Shown: positions 21,340 through 33,562, counted from the first letter of the stretch. The stretch is 64,000 bases of DNA from Acheta domesticus (GCA_031308135.1 JAHLJT010008446.1:160828939-160892938), one strand, 5' to 3'. Notes: generated by a model from the sequence alone, not told the origin. Translations and numbers: made by a program.

Positions 21340-21770
21340 TCAGGCATGACTTTAAAGAACATACTCTATTAAGGGAAAATCTTTATCTTCATTATTGTAG
21401 TTGTAGGAAGACCCCGAATAAATTTTAAACTTCTTCAATTTTCGAAAACCAGGGAACAAAAATGAAACCTGCACGATTCTCTTAGCACCCTTTGCGCTAT
21501 CCAAGGAAAAGTTTAATCCACAAGTTTGGAGCAATTTTCGAAAAAAATAATTGAAAATGTTTTTGAGGCTTTAAGTAATGTATTCCGAGAAACGCAAATA
21601 CCGATTTCAAAATCAGAGGACCTTGTGTTATTTTAAATATATGGAGGAATAGCATTTTGGGGGAAAATCGGCTGAACGGTTTTGGGGCTTGCTTTCACCA
21701 CAGGCGGACGGGCAGACTGCCGTTTTGCCTTGAATCGATTTTTCTTCATCATGGACCCAAAAATATAGAT
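21340..21770 (-). repeat. Unclassified interspersed repeat, copy 4 (inverted)
   Basis: The minus strand carries the same blocks: GGCAAAACGGCAGTCTGCCC, then the GAAGATAAAGATTTTCCC end block. Copies 3 and 4 are tail to tail about 250 bp apart. Confidence 0.65.
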
Positions 21771-23825
21771 ATTGACTACACAACGTGTTAGAAGAAGTTA
21801 TTTACCATATTTAGGTACAAGAATTGTTCACTTTTTCATTACACGGCCCGGCAATATGAGGTTTTCTGTTACAATCTCATCTTACATTCTCTACTTCCGA
21901 AGCAAGAGCGAGAAAATAAAATTCCCGAACATTTCATTCAATACATGGAGCTCAACTTCTTCTACGGTTTCTTTCAGCTCATCGTAGGACTTTTCAGCTG
22001 AATGTGCACTCGAATGGAAAATCTTCGCAAAATGTATTTGTTGCAAATGTTGCTCACTGATTATTTTCGAAGTGCGTTAAGGAATATAATTCTGCAATGT
22101 CCCAGGGCTTACCATAAATAACATTCTGTTATTGGTCATACTTTCAACGGATTTTACTGTAACACTTTTGTCGCGAGTGGAAAATATTCTCCGCAGTATC
22201 TCACACAGGTTGTACTGTTCTTCAGTCATTTTAAAACTTTATGAAAAAATAGGAAGGACTGGCAATGTATGTATTCACAACGAGATTGGTGATTGGTCGT
22301 GATGTGTTACTGTGCCAAGATCCTATAAAGTATATATTTTTCCTAAGATTAATGCAAGTCATTGCCATAAATATTGAATTTCTAAGAAACATTGTTCACG
22401 GAATGACAAGTAAGGTTACAGTTTCAAATTCGTATAATTGCAGTTGTCACATTAATCTCGTTTATGAATTTACGCTTAAATTATTTGCACATTTAGTTGT
22501 AATTTCGTTGCATTTTCACTTTCAGAATTCAGTTGAACAACCTTAGAGACAATGCAAGGGTACTAAAAATATTTTAACAAAATGTGTTATAACAAAGAAT
22601 GCTATTTTGCAAATTGTCCCGCTTGTATGTTTTAAATCCCATTATTTCAGTGCGTGAATACAGAAATAGTTGAATATTTAAATAACAAATTTTGTTTAAC
22701 ATTGGAATAAATCAATCGAGATAACTATCGTATTTATTTAGGATACTTAATAATAAAACAGGAACAGGTATTTAAAGTAAAAGCAATAGACCGGGAGCCA
22801 ACAAGAAAATCCACGTATGATAAGCTCAAAGCTAAAACTTTTTTGAGAAGTTAGCTAGTGTTACGAGGAACAGAGAAACACAAATATGGCGGCGTGTAGG
22901 TGTTGACGTTGCGCTGCACAATTGTTTGAATGTTTTGAAAAAAAAATATTCCATTGGGGAATGAATAGACAGCTACTTCTAGTTGTATATTGTTCGTTAC
23001 AGAGCCAAAGTGTGAAGGAGTTCGTATGCCATACCGATGTGGCATTTCAAACTCTACGCCATATTGCATTCAAAGTTTGTTTTTTTTTGCCCTCTTTTAT
23101 TACGAGGTCAAAGCTAATGTTTCAGTCTAATTGTAGAAAATTCTTTTCATTGCCGATTACGACCACGCCATATCTTTTCGGCGTCAATACGTATCCGCCA
23201 TACTGATTAAAAGATGTCCAATTTGTCATTGGGACATGTGCGTACGTATCATTGGAACAAGTAGGGCGGTATATTTTTAGGTCCCCCGTGATCCATTTTG
23301 GTAAATAGATGCAATGCCATACTGCGTCTTATATCATTAAATGGCCGCCATACCGAAAAACTTATGTTTTCAAAATTTCCATAAAATCATTGGTAAGCGC
23401 TGGAAAATAATTGTATAATCTTAACAACAATAAAAATTTGAAACGAATGGTTGATTTGCCACGTTTTCGGACAAATTAGGAGCCATATAATTTATTAAAA
23501 GAAATACTATACTAAATAATCCTATACTTTTTATAGTACTTTTAGATAGATTTATATGTAATGTATCTCAAATTCACCTTGAATATGGTCTGTGTTGATT
23601 ATCCAAACTAAAAAAGGGCTGTCAAAAATGTATCTTTAACAGATAAAGAAGATTAAATTTTTGCCTTAATTGTCATGACTTCTTTATCTCTTTTCTGTCT
23701 GCTGGACAGACAATACTTGCTTTCAAAGAACTAAAGAACATTAAGGAAATTGGCACATCATTAGACTCAATTTCTCGTAATCGCCTTAATATTTTCATTC
23801 TTTTAATTTTGACATGTCTGCCATT
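21771..23825. other. Unclassified sequence without recognised genes
   Basis: Several frames of 60-95 codons occur on both strands, but none shows a recognisable motif or splice context. AT-rich. I see no element boundary. Confidence 0.4.
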
Positions 23826-23933
23826 TTTACTTTCCGTATACATACGTATAAACGGAGTAATATACGTAGTATAAGGCATGTTATGTAATGCTGCGCGAAA
23901 AAACGGCGAATTTTCGGCAGAAAAAATTCATTT
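23826..23933 (+). repeat. Unclassified repeat copy 5, left part (interrupted)
   Basis: TTTACTTTCCGTATACATAC, GTAATGCTGCGCGAAAAAAC and GGCGAATTTTCGGCAGAAAA form the 5' end of the repeat family. The copy is broken by a LINE insertion at about 23934 and resumes at about 25097. Confidence 0.75.
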
Positions 23934-25096
23934 TTTAAAATTATTTATTTAAGGTCGCCCTGGAAACAGCTAGGTCATTGCGACCACACTTACAAAAATA
24001 CAGTATCTACAAATGTTTACAACGGTTACAAACACATACATACAGTTACATGGATCATAAAGCACTCAATTGTTAATACAATTTATCAGATTAAATTTCG
24101 TAGGAAGTAGAATAATATTCATGTGGTCCGAGTAGGAGTTGAAGATAGAATAAAGATCACTATTAATGATGAGACTTTATCTGTCAGTCGCCATTGCAAC
24201 GCAATCATCAATGAGGTGCTTAGTCGATACTGGGAGAATGCAATTTGGGCAAAGATCAGGAGTAGTCTTCTTCATCAGGTAGCTATGGCTAAGCTTAAAA
24301 TGACCTATACGCAGTCTGGTTATAACCAGCTGATGTCTTCTGCTAAGTCTACTTGACGTGATGGGGAATTCTTCGATATTCTTCGTAACTGCATGCAATT
24401 TAGAAAAAAACATTTTCCAGTTCCGGTCCCAAATTTCATAACCTCAAGTAAGAAATAGTTTTTAAGGTCAGAAAGCGAGCCGCCAGCTTCAATTTCAATT
24501 TCGGGAAGAGAGTTTGCTGCTTTCGCTGCTGCATCCGCTTCTTCATTACCCTGGATGCCTATGTGAGAGGTAAACCAAGCTATTGTAATGCGAATTCCTT
24601 TTAAGAAGGTATGATGAAGCTTTTCTTGGATTTCTTGAATCAGGGAATTTAAGGAATGTCGGTTGCGGACAGAGGATAGAACAGATAGTGGGTCAGACAA
24701 AATAACAATATCTGAGTTAGATGGTCTTTGGATGCTAATATCAATAGATTTAATAATAGTCCAAGCTTCACATGAGAATATGGAATAGAAATCCGGGAGG
24801 CAATAAAGATACCTAGAGGGTGGTTGAATGAAAATAACAACTCCACTAGATCTTGATTGTTGCCGTGAAAAATTGCCTATGGTTTACAAATTTGTGTTTA
24901 CTTTCCAAAATTAGTAGCTTCAGGATAGGTTTTGGGATATCAGGATTTGTAAATTTAGTAGCTTCCGTATTGACTGATAGGGAGAAGTGATCCCAAGGGG
25001 GAAGAAGGTTGAGTTTCCTCTCCATGATATCATGAGATTCAATGCTAAGTTCAACATGGTACTTAGCAAGTCTAACACTCAGTGTTATAGTGGAAA
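23934..25096 (-). mobile_element. RNase H-bearing LINE (I/R1/Jockey-like), 5'-truncated
   Basis: Minus-strand 3' part of a non-LTR retrotransposon. In order, across three frames: the end of the RT thumb region (about 25103-24846, with PPWDHFSL), a ribonuclease H domain ending SHIGIQGNEEADAAAKAA (24700-24450), and a terminal zinc finger preceded by a typical helix (LVITRLRIGHFKLSHSYL, then CPNC and HLIDDC; 24413-24177). A 3' UTR of about 240 bases ends in an A-rich stretch at 23934. RNase H removes the RNA strand after reverse transcription. Target-site duplication: AAAAAATTCATTT on the left against AAAAAATCATTT on the right (one-base difference). The copy is dead through frameshifts and truncation. 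Confidence 0.85.
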
Positions 25097-25640
25097 AAAT
25101 CATTTCTGGGCAGTGATAACGACAAAGTAGATAAAACCAGTTGCTAAATTAGGAAAAAATCCTCTAACACGTCGTGCATCCAGACTCCCTGTTTTATGGG
25201 TTCTTGAAACCGAAAAACCAATTGAAAGCAAAACGTCCGTCCGTCTGTCCGTCCGATGTCTGTGAACAACACTAGCGCCTAAACCATACGTACGATTCTT
25301 CTAAAATGAATATTCCCGGTCAATCTTGTTCCGCTCGAGGCGTCGCCATTTTGAAAAAATCCTTCAAAATTTGGGGATACTTGACATGAAGCCCCCGCAC
25401 ATTATTAAAATTCTCTCAAAAACGGCCCCAAATTTTTCCTTTGAATTCATTGTAAGAATAAAGTAAAATATACTTGTTAAGGTGGCATAGCTCACGGTTA
25501 ACTCTGAATTTTCGAAAATTGCAAAAGTTTCAATTCTATACGGCGTCTTCCTCCAATTACAAAATGGTAGGTAGAGATTTTTCCTTCAAGTAAAATTTGT
25601 TCTTAATAGTGAGTTCTTTCTTTAATAAACATTCTTTTGA
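25097..25640 (+). repeat. Unclassified repeat copy 5, right part
   Basis: Continues the repeat interrupted at 23934: GGGCAGTGATAACGACAAAG, then CGTCCGTCCGTCTGTCCGTC (about 25236), AACACTAGCG, ATGAAGCCCC and CAATTACAAAATGGTAGGTA. The order matches copy 3 block by block. Confidence 0.75.
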
Positions 25641-25721
25641 AAATCTTAGTAGTTTTTGCGCAATATTGCGTGCAATATGTGCAATTTTAAAAAATTACAA
25701 AAACAAGATTTTCTCAAAAAC

Positions 25722-26400
25722 TTTTCCATATTTTTTCTTTAAACTTTTGGTAGGGATAGTGATAAATGTACTCTATGAGATGACATAAACGCCATATTGC
25801 TCTATTCTTTATTTTTTCAAAAAAAACAGAAATGTAATTTTTTGACGTGTCTCTCACGTTTGTAATATTTACGTTAGTGGCAATTTGTTCACATTATTTT
25901 ATTTGCGAGTACATATGCTTTAAATAATGTCATGTTTTTCGAGAACTCATCTGTTTTTTGTGAAAACTAGCTCAAAATTCCTCATTTTCAGAAACGCTCA
26001 TACGCCATTTTCTCATAAATGGCTCAATGGCTCCAAATTGTTTCTTCAAACTTTTGGAACGGATAGTGCTGATTGCAATCTTTAATATAACGTAAAGTTT
26101 ATTTTGAGATTTTTTGTTTTTTCAAAAATTACACAAATGTAAATTTTTGAAAGATCAGTCATTTCTTTAATATGTACATTACCAACAATTTGTGAACGCT
26201 ATTTTATTTGTGAATGAAATTGCTTCAAATGACTTTAATTGAAATTTTTTGATTACTCAAATATGTTCTCTAAAAAAGAGCTTCATTTCGCATTTTTAGT
26301 TGCGCTTAAACGCCATTTTCTTAAAAACGGCTACAAATTTTTTAAAAGAAAATTGCCATTTAGGACAAGATTTTTAGCTTCTGTAATATTCTAAAATTAA
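25722..26400 (+). repeat. Tandem array of an approximately 305-bp diverged unit
   Basis: A unit with the landmarks CTTTAAACTTTTGG, GATAGTG, TTTTTTCAAAAA, ACAATTTGT (or a variant), ATTTTATTTG and CGCCATTTTCT begins at about 25722, again at about 26027 and partly at about 26336. The units are clearly diverged. The array continues from copy 5 of the unclassified repeat, so it may be an internal duplication of that element. Confidence 0.55.
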
Positions 26401-26439
26401 TATTTCCGTTCTACCATTAGGAAACAAAAAATTGGGAAA

Positions 26440-26585
26440 ATGTCAAGGAAATGTACGTTGGACGGCGATAGATGGCAGCTGGTTAGGGTATGTGGCAATT
26501 CCTAAAAAGCTAGCCCAGAATCAAGGAAATAGAAAACTAATACGGGAAAGTCTGTGTAATGTTTTAGCACCACTAGTTTAATGTA
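26440..26585 (+). repeat. Repeat fragment ending in the recurrent hairpin-CTAG terminus
   Basis: GGACGGCGATAGATGGCAGC (26460-26479), shared with 35468-35487, is followed by TATGTGGCAA and ends with ACGGGAAAGTCTGTG...TTTTAGCACCACTAG (about 26544-26577). The end matches the termini near 16548, 36928 and 43533. Confidence 0.6.
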
Positions 26586-28251
26586 GGACAACCACATTTT
26601 AAAAAATCCATATTTATTTTTTATTTTGTTCAGTGAAGGGTTTACATCATTTGAGATTCTACTTCCTTCATCAGGTGTAACAAACTATTTACAAAATTAG
26701 ATTCCAATGAAGAAACCAAATTATTGTTTACAATTTTAGTTAAATTAAGGAAGAACTTAAAAATTATTCATTTAAAAAATTTAATGTTATACTGAATGTA
26801 ATTTGAAAGATTACATCAAAATAAAAAATTTGGAATATGTATTTAAAAATATTTATCTGTGTGTGTGTGTGTTTGAGATTTTTATTGAAGTTTGAATTGT
26901 GACAGGCATGCACATTTCATGGACTGTCTTGAATAATTTGAGTTTTTATGTTAGATGTGTGCAGACTGGAGATGTATACACTATTTCTGATCCTCCGTTT
27001 AATTCACAATTTTATTTACATATTTTTAATTATTTGCTAGAACAGATATCTCAGCGATACACTTTTTAAAACTGTCTGCCAAAACAGTTAATGAATAATG
27101 GATAACTAATTTAATGAATAATTAATAACAGTTAATAATAATTAATAACAGTTAATGAATAATTAATTTAATTTTTTATTTCAATCTTTATTGATGATTT
27201 GTTACGAGTTTATACGATTATTCATATGAATATGTAAGTACACAATTATTATTTCTTCAGAAAACCAAATTTAGAATTGCATAATTGGAATTTGAAATTT
27301 TGACCTTGGTACAAAAAAGAAATAGGAAATATCCTTCCTATGATGGTTTAAATTTTACTCTATGGATTTGAGTTTGGTTTGAGTTTTAATTTACAGAAAA
27401 AATTTGGTTGTTCTTACATTCAGAGCATTGTCACTTTCAGAAATTACTAGGGAATAACAATTTTTATATTGGCAAACTTAGTAATGTGTATCCCATTGTT
27501 ATCCCATGTAACAATGCTAACTTTATTCTGGGAGGTGACAATTTTGTTCCCATAATAGGTATTAGAGACAATTTGAAACGATCAATTTTTGAAGACTTCT
27601 TGTTTTCATTTTGTCATCGATTTCTAATTTTAAAATACCATAAATAAACATATTTGTCCAGTTTCAGGGAACATGCTATACTAATGTCCCTGTGCCAACA
27701 TTGATCTACTATACAATAAATATATTTTTGTAAAGAAGACATGGATATTGGAACTAGCCCTCTCGTGTGAATTTTTAATTACACTTCTTTTCTAATAAAA
27801 CTTTATAATTTGGAAACACTTATTATTGTTTCGGAGTGACGCTATGAAACGGTCACGATTAATGTATTTATAAAAGCTATGTTCTTTTTTTATTATTATT
27901 TCTTTTTAAAAATTCCTACATTTGTTTTCAAACTCATTGCTTTTGGACAACAAAACTTGTTGTTTAAATAGACTAATTTGAATCTCATGGAATACAGAGA
28001 CCTGCAAATAATAATTAGAAGTTCAATAAAATAAGAGTAATATGAATAAATAAAATAGATTTTAATCCCTTTTCCACATTTCATATTCTAAAGGAGTAAT
28101 CTGCATGCAATATTTGTGTTTTACGAGGCTAAGGACAAAATGTTCTTGTCTGTTTTTTACTGTATAAGAAAACTTGCAGGTTTCTCAGATACAAAACTGG
28201 TATCTTACTTTTCAGTATCTCTTGGAACTAAGATAACCTAATTAAATGTGG
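26586..28251. other. AT-rich non-coding sequence
   Basis: No supportable gene. A (GT)n stretch lies at about 26859-26872, and TTAATAA-type short direct repeats occur around 27110-27160. A CCTGATGAAGG string on the minus strand near 26675 recalls the Penelope-like 3' end but lacks the hammerhead GAAAC. Confidence 0.4.
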
Positions 28252-28719
28252 CCTCATTGTAGAGGAGAGTGGGGTGGCCCCGATCAGCGGGTAGCCCCGA
28301 TCAGGTCTGTAACGACAGTAGAGTGCGCTCTAGCAAAGTCTGGTGAGTGCTACGCTCTTCCCAATTGAGCAATAAATTAACTACATGCAGCTACTGACCG
28401 GTTCCGCACATGCGCTTCGTGTGAAGTAAGCAAGTGTATTTCAGAGAAAATCGTTCTAATTTCTTCATGTTTTTAAAGCGATGTAATTAACATGTACATT
28501 TGTATTTTTAATAACTCAATTCCGCAAATGGATTGGTAATCTTTTCAGCATCATTTTAGTTCACGGTTTACGTTTTTAAACTAACTTATGGAATTGTTAA
28601 GTTATGATATTCTACAGTATACATGGTTGGGTTGCACCGATCAGATGAGTGGGGAATGGCGATCAATGATCGGCACAACCCCTCACAGATCTAAATACTA
28701 ATGCGCCGTTCTTCCATAT

Positions 28720-29650
28720 TTGTACTACTTACGGCCAAAATATATTGCAAGAGACTGTATTCTCTTTAGATGCTTAGAACGTGGAAAAGGACTACAACCA
28801 AAAGAGGATGGGCTGATGAAAAGCTGCAATATACGATGCTACTTATCCATGAAGGACATTCCATATGAGCAGCAAGTAAACAGTTCATCATTCCATTCAC
28901 AAAACTGCTTGACAGAAAATTTAAGGGGATTTCAGGAGATCCACTTCTTGGCCGAAAAACAGTTTTTAGTCAAGGGCAGGAAGCAGCATTGGCTGAACGA
29001 ATAAAATTGATTGATAATCTTTTTTTATGGTCTATAATCACTGCAAATCCACAAAGTGGCTTTTGCATCGGCCGAAGCAAACAACGTTCCTAACTATTTT
29101 TCAAAAAAATCCTGAATAGGCTGTAAGTGATTTTGGTGCCTGGCTTTATGCTTTTCTCAAAAGGAATCCCTTAAGTGTCCGAAAATCGGAAGCAATTAAT
29201 ATCAACCTATTAAAAGCTTTCAACAGAGAGAAAGTAAAATATATTCTGATAATTGGGGAGCTGTGATGACAAAGTTGCTTCCACACCGTATCGTAATTTT
29301 AACATGGATGAGACGAGAGTGCCTTCTGTCCAAGACCCAGAAAAAGTAGTCAGAACTAAAGGACAAAATACAAAGTATTCGTAAGGCGAGAATGTAAAAA
29401 GAGTCGGCTCTGTGGTTAGTTGGGAGTGAGGGGAAAAATAATGTAAATGAAGATGAGTTGAGTGACATTGATGAACATAATGATTTGCTGGGCAATCAAG
29501 AGGAAGAGATGTCCTTCGTTCGCAGGGAATTTGGGGAAAATGGCGAAGGTTGGTGTAGGAGTACAGGCTGTGGACTTTGGAACCATTCACTTTGCAGTGG
29601 ATGTGATTCAGCTGCAAACTATTTTTGTGACTTTTGCTTCAAAAAATAGC
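28720..29650 (+). pseudogene. Pogo-type transposase relic
   Basis: Three parts can be read in changing frames. At 28780-29010 is an N-terminal helix-turn-helix of the psq/CENP-B type: a WADEKLQ-like start, then LGRKTVFSQGQEAALAERIK-like text in a shifted frame. At about 29100-29370 is the start of the DDE domain, with the diagnostic NMDETRVPSVQ (29301-29333) holding the first catalytic aspartate, and a following KVVRTKGQ block. At 29458-29649 is an acidic linker and a zinc finger tail (GWCRSTGCGLWNHSLCSGC, FCDFC), as found at the C terminus of several pogo-like proteins. The rest of the DDE domain is deleted between 29420 and 29440. The protein is not functional. Confidence 0.75.
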
Positions 29651-29750
29651 AAACTGAAGTTTAATTATAAAACTGGCCTAAACTTATTTTTGTTTTATTC
29701 AGATAAAAGTCGTCAATCATTCTCTTAATTTTCTTGAGAGGTTTATTTGC

Positions 29751-29774
29751 TTATTATTATTATTATTATTATTC
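29751..29774. repeat. (ATT)n microsatellite at the 3' side of LINE copy C
   Basis: Eight ATT triplets between pogo-like DNA and the 3' end of LINE copy C (minus strand). Confidence 0.9.
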
Positions 29775-31504
29775 CATTACATCACGACTAAAGATGTTAC
29801 GAGTCGGCTGAATATAAAATCTACTCCAGGTTGCAACCAGCTACCTAAGGAGCAGATCCGGTGACTATCAGTGCCTCTACAATAATTTACGCAAAATGTG
29901 GGCTGTTCCAAATAAAGCAATTTCTTGCACTTCCCAGTCTTTTGAATTACCTGGGAGTTTAGACAAGTTCTTACTCAAATTTTGCGGAATAAATCCCAGA
30001 GCTCCGATAACTATCGGGACGACCTGTGCTTTTACGCCCCACATTCGGCTGATCTCGATTTCCAAACTCTTGTATTTAAGACGTTTCTCTGCCTCCTTGG
30101 TAACGACGTTTTGATCGCAAGGTACAGCAACATCGATAAGTAAACACGATTTTTTCGCCAAATCCCGGATAACTATATCCGGTTTGTTTGCCGCTATCGT
30201 GCGATCAGTTTGAATTTGTTGGTCGTACAATATCGTACACAATCCAACAGAAGTCACCGGTTTTGGTGAGTGTTCGTACCACTTGGGGCATGTGTTTGGA
30301 ACTTCGAGGGCGGTACAGATCTGCCAGTGGAGGTAGCTACACACCCTGTCATGTCTTTTAAGGTATTCGGTCTTTGCTAGGATTGGACAAGCTGAGACAA
30401 TATGATCAATGGTTTCTACTTGCTCCAGGCAAATGCGGCATTTATCATCTTGGGAAATTTTGAGAACCGCTTTATCATAATGTCGTGTTCTCAAGGCCTG
30501 ATCTTGGGCAGCTATTACAAGTGCTTCCGATTCTGGCTTCATTCTTCCCCTTTTAAGCCACATAAATGATTGATCTTTATTGATCTGCACCTTGTCCATT
30601 CTTTTTAGGTATTGTCCGTGGAGTGGTTTGTCTCTCCACGATTTCTTTAACATTTTTTGTGTCTCACACTTCATGTTTAGCAGCATCAGAAGTTCATTGT
30701 CTGTGTTATTCGACGTGTCTTGCCTAGTTTTTATCGCAATGCTTCTAGCTACACTAACAATGCCTCTGTTTCCCATTCTTCGGTCAGATTTCATGACCTG
30801 CATCATTAGAGGGTCATCTTGATGGCTGACTACATACTTTCCCATCCCGACTATTGCGTTGTGCCAGGAGGCCTCAATTTGTCTGAGGCCTCTTCCTCCT
30901 TCCTTACGTGACACATAAAGTCTATGTATATCAGCTCGAGGGTGGGCAACATGATGCATTGTTAGCAGTTTTCTGGTTTTTCGATCCATGGTGCGAATTT
31001 CCTGCTCAGTCCAGTCCACTAGTCCAAAACTGTATTCGGCTACAGGTACCGCCAAACTACCTATTGCAGAAATTTTATTCCTGGAATTCAGAGCGGACTG
31101 CAGGACCAGTCTCACTCTCCTATAATACTCCCTACGAATTCTCTCTTTCATTCTGTCATTCGAGATGGTTTCACATTCTTCAATGCCCAGATATTTGTAA
31201 GTTTTACCTGGCTCAAGATCTTGAATCACAGTGTGCGTATCAATTTCAATATTCTCAGACGTTGTGAGTTTCCCTCTTTTTAAATTGATTTTTGCACACT
31301 TGTCAAGACCAAACTTCATGCAGATGTCATTGCTAAAGTCATTCACGACAGACAGCATTTGGGAGAGAATCGCTTCATTCTTAGCAAACACTTTCAGATC
31401 ATCCATGTAAAACAAATGTGATACTGGCCTTTCATCACCATGGAGCTTAAAACCAAAGTCAGCTTGCGACAACTGTCTCGATAGTGGGATCAAACTAATG
31501 CAAA
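29775..31504 (-). mobile_element. R4/Dong-type LINE, copy C (5'-truncated)
   Basis: Minus-strand copy with an intact 3' UTR (about 100 bp) and a long open frame. It is truncated inside the reverse transcriptase, before the YMDD motif. Bracketed by ATT tracts, it sits next to copy D in the same orientation. Confidence 0.9.
29877..31493 (-). CDS. R4-type LINE protein, C-terminal 538 residues (RT palm end, zinc finger, endonuclease)
   Basis: The longest uninterrupted frame in the window. Residues 27-36 are LFYMDDLKVF, RT motif C with catalytic D31-D32. FGLDKCAK (residues 61-68) is the next RT block, and residues about 100-340 are the thumb and linker. A CCHC zinc finger occupies residues 352-369 (CRIC, H, C spacing). 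The restriction-like endonuclease is at residues 437-475: KPDIVIRD, LLIDVAVP and the lysine-bearing VTKEAEK. This domain order (RT, CCHC, PD-(D/E)xK-type nuclease) defines R2/R4-type LINEs, which nick a chosen target and prime cDNA synthesis from it. The initiator methionine is internal, because the N-terminal half was lost by 5' truncation, so this frame cannot encode a complete enzyme. Confidence 0.9.
   Translation of the reverse strand: MIPLSRQLSQADFGFKLHGDERPVSHLFYMDDLKVFAKNEAILSQMLSVVNDFSNDICMKFGLDKCAKINLKRGKLTTSENIEIDTHTVIQDLEPGKTYKYLGIEECETISNDRMKERIRREYYRRVRLVLQSALNSRNKISAIGSLAVPVAEYSFGLVDWTEQEIRTMDRKTRKLLTMHHVAHPRADIHRLYVSRKEGGRGLRQIEASWHNAIVGMGKYVVSHQDDPLMMQVMKSDRRMGNRGIVSVARSIAIKTRQDTSNNTDNELLMLLNMKCETQKMLKKSWRDKPLHGQYLKRMDKVQINKDQSFMWLKRGRMKPESEALVIAAQDQALRTRHYDKAVLKISQDDKCRICLEQVETIDHIVSACPILAKTEYLKRHDRVCSYLHWQICTALEVPNTCPKWYEHSPKPVTSVGLCTILYDQQIQTDRTIAANKPDIVIRDLAKKSCLLIDVAVPCDQNVVTKEAEKRLKYKSLEIEISRMWGVKAQVVPIVIGALGFIPQNLSKNLSKLPGNSKDWEVQEIALFGTAHILRKLL

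Positions 31505-31540
<36 letters not shown>
31505..31540. repeat. (ATT)n microsatellite between LINE copies C and D
   Basis: Twelve ATT triplets separating the 5' truncation of copy C from the 3' end of copy D. Confidence 0.95.
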
Positions 31541-31541
<1 letters not shown>

Positions 31542-33504
31542 CACTATATCACGACTAAAGATGTTATGAGTCGGCTGAATATAAAATCTACTCCAGGTTG
31601 CAACCAGCTACCTAAAAAGTAGATCTAGGGACTGTCGGTGCCTCTACAATACTTTGCGCAAAATGTGGGCTGTTCCAAATAAAGCTATTTCTTGCACTTC
31701 CCAGTCCTTTGAATTACATGGGAGTTTAGACAAGTTCTTACTCAAATTTTCCGGAACAAATCCCAGAGCTCCGATATTTATCGGGACGACTTGTGCTTTT
31801 ACGCCCCACATTCGGCTGATCTCGATTTCCAAACTCTTGTATTTAAGACGTATCTCTTCCTTCTTGGTAACGACGTTTTGATCGCAAGGTACAGCAACAT
31901 CGACAAGTAAACACGATTTGTTCTCCAAATCTCGGATGACTATATCCGGTTTGTTTGCTGCTATCGTGCGATCAGTTTGAATTTATTGGTCGTACAATAC
32001 CGTACACAATCCAACAGACGTCACCGGTTTTGGCGAGGGTTCGTACCACTTGGGGCATGTGTTCGGAACTTCGAGGGCGGTACAGATTTGCCAGTGGAGG
32101 TAGCTACCCACCCTGTCGTGTCTTTTCAAGTATTCTGTCTTTGCTAGGATTGGACAAGCTGAGACAATATGATCGATGGTTTCTATGTGTTCCTGACAAA
32201 TACGTCATTTATCATCTTGGGAAATTTTGGGAACCGCATTATCAGAATGTCGTATTCTCAAGGCCTGATCTTGGGCAGCTATTAAAAGTGCTTCCGATTC
32301 TGGCTACATTCTTCCCCTTTTAAGCCACATAAATGATTGATCCTCATTGATCTGCACCTTGTCCATTCGTTTCAAATATTTTCCGTGGAGTGCATGATCT
32401 CTCCACGATTTCTTTAACATTTTTTGTGTCTCAAATTTTATGTTAAGTAGCATCAGATGTTCAGTGTCTCTGTCATTCTGGGTGTCTTGCATAGTCTTGT
32501 CCGCAATGTTTCTTGCTACACTTACAATGCCTCTGTTTCCCATTCTTCGGTCAGATTTCATGACCTGCCTCATTAGTGGGTCATCTTGATGGCTGACTAC
32601 ATACTTTCTCAACCCAGTTACTGCATTGTGCCAGGAAGCTGCAATTTGTCTCAGGCCTCTTCCTCCTTCCTTACGTGACACATAAAGTATATGTACATCA
32701 GCCCGGGGGTGGGCAACATGATGTATTGTAAGTAGTTTTCTGTTTTTTCGATCCATGATGCGAATTTCCTGTTCAGTACAGTCTACTAGTCCGAAACTTT
32801 ATTCGGCTACAGGCACCGCCAAACTACCTATTGCTGATATTTTATTCCTTGAGTTCAGAGCGGACTGCAGGAGAAGTCTCACTCTTCTATAATACTCCTT
32901 GCGAATTCTCTCTTTCATTGTGTTGTTCGAGATGGTCTCACATTCTTCAATGCCCAGATAATCGTAAGTTTTACCTGGCTCAAGATCTTGTATCACAGCG
33001 TGCATATCAACTTCAATGCTCTCTGACGTTGTCAGTTTGCCTCTTTTTAAATTGATTTTTGCACATTTGTCAAGACCAAACTTCATGCAGATGTCATTGC
33101 TAAAGTCATTCGCGGCAGACAGCATTTGGGAGAGAATCGCTTCATTCTTAGCAAACACTTTAAGATCATCCATGTAAAATAAATGTGATATTGGCCTTTC
33201 ATCACCATGGAGCTTGTAACCAAAGTCAGCTTGCCACAACTGTCTCGATAGTGGGATCAAACTAATGCAAAACAGCAGAGGGGATAGTGAATCTCCTTGA
33301 AAAATACCCCTGTTGATCTGAATACTTCTGGTTTCTACTGCTTCCTTTCTGCTCTCTATTAGTAACCTGGTAATCCACGACTTCATGCTAGGCTTGCAAA
33401 ACTCAACAAGTCTAGGATGAAATCGATAGATCTCCAGGGTCTTCAAAATCCAATCGTGTGGTACACTATCAAAGGCTTTTTGGTAGTCAATCCAAGCCAT
33501 GCTC
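31541..33504 (-). mobile_element. R4/Dong-type LINE, copy D (5'-truncated)
   Basis: Closely similar to copy C but reaching further upstream. The frame 33629-32799 carries the RT fingers and palm: DYQKAFDSVPHDW (motif A), INRGIFQGDSLSPLLFCI (motif B) and LFYMDDLKVF (motif C). Its first ~40 codons are a translated microsatellite and are not part of the protein; real coding begins at about 33500. The frame is then cut by stops at about 32800 (VAE-stop-SFG), 32304 and 32210. The later pieces 32756-32304 and 31928-31644 give the linker and the end of the endonuclease. Inactive. Confidence 0.9.
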
Positions 33505-33505
33505 A

Positions 33506-33562
<57 letters not shown>

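Noticed and set aside
26610..26690. Possible second hammerhead (minus-strand CCTGATGAAGG)
   Set aside because: CTGATGA is present, but no stem II followed by GAAAC could be found, so the core is incomplete. It may be a decayed Penelope-like tail.
31654..33055. Plus-strand frames of 74-122 codons opposite LINE copies C and D
   Set aside because: They are antisense shadows of the LINE protein. The minus-strand frames carry the RT, zinc finger and nuclease motifs.
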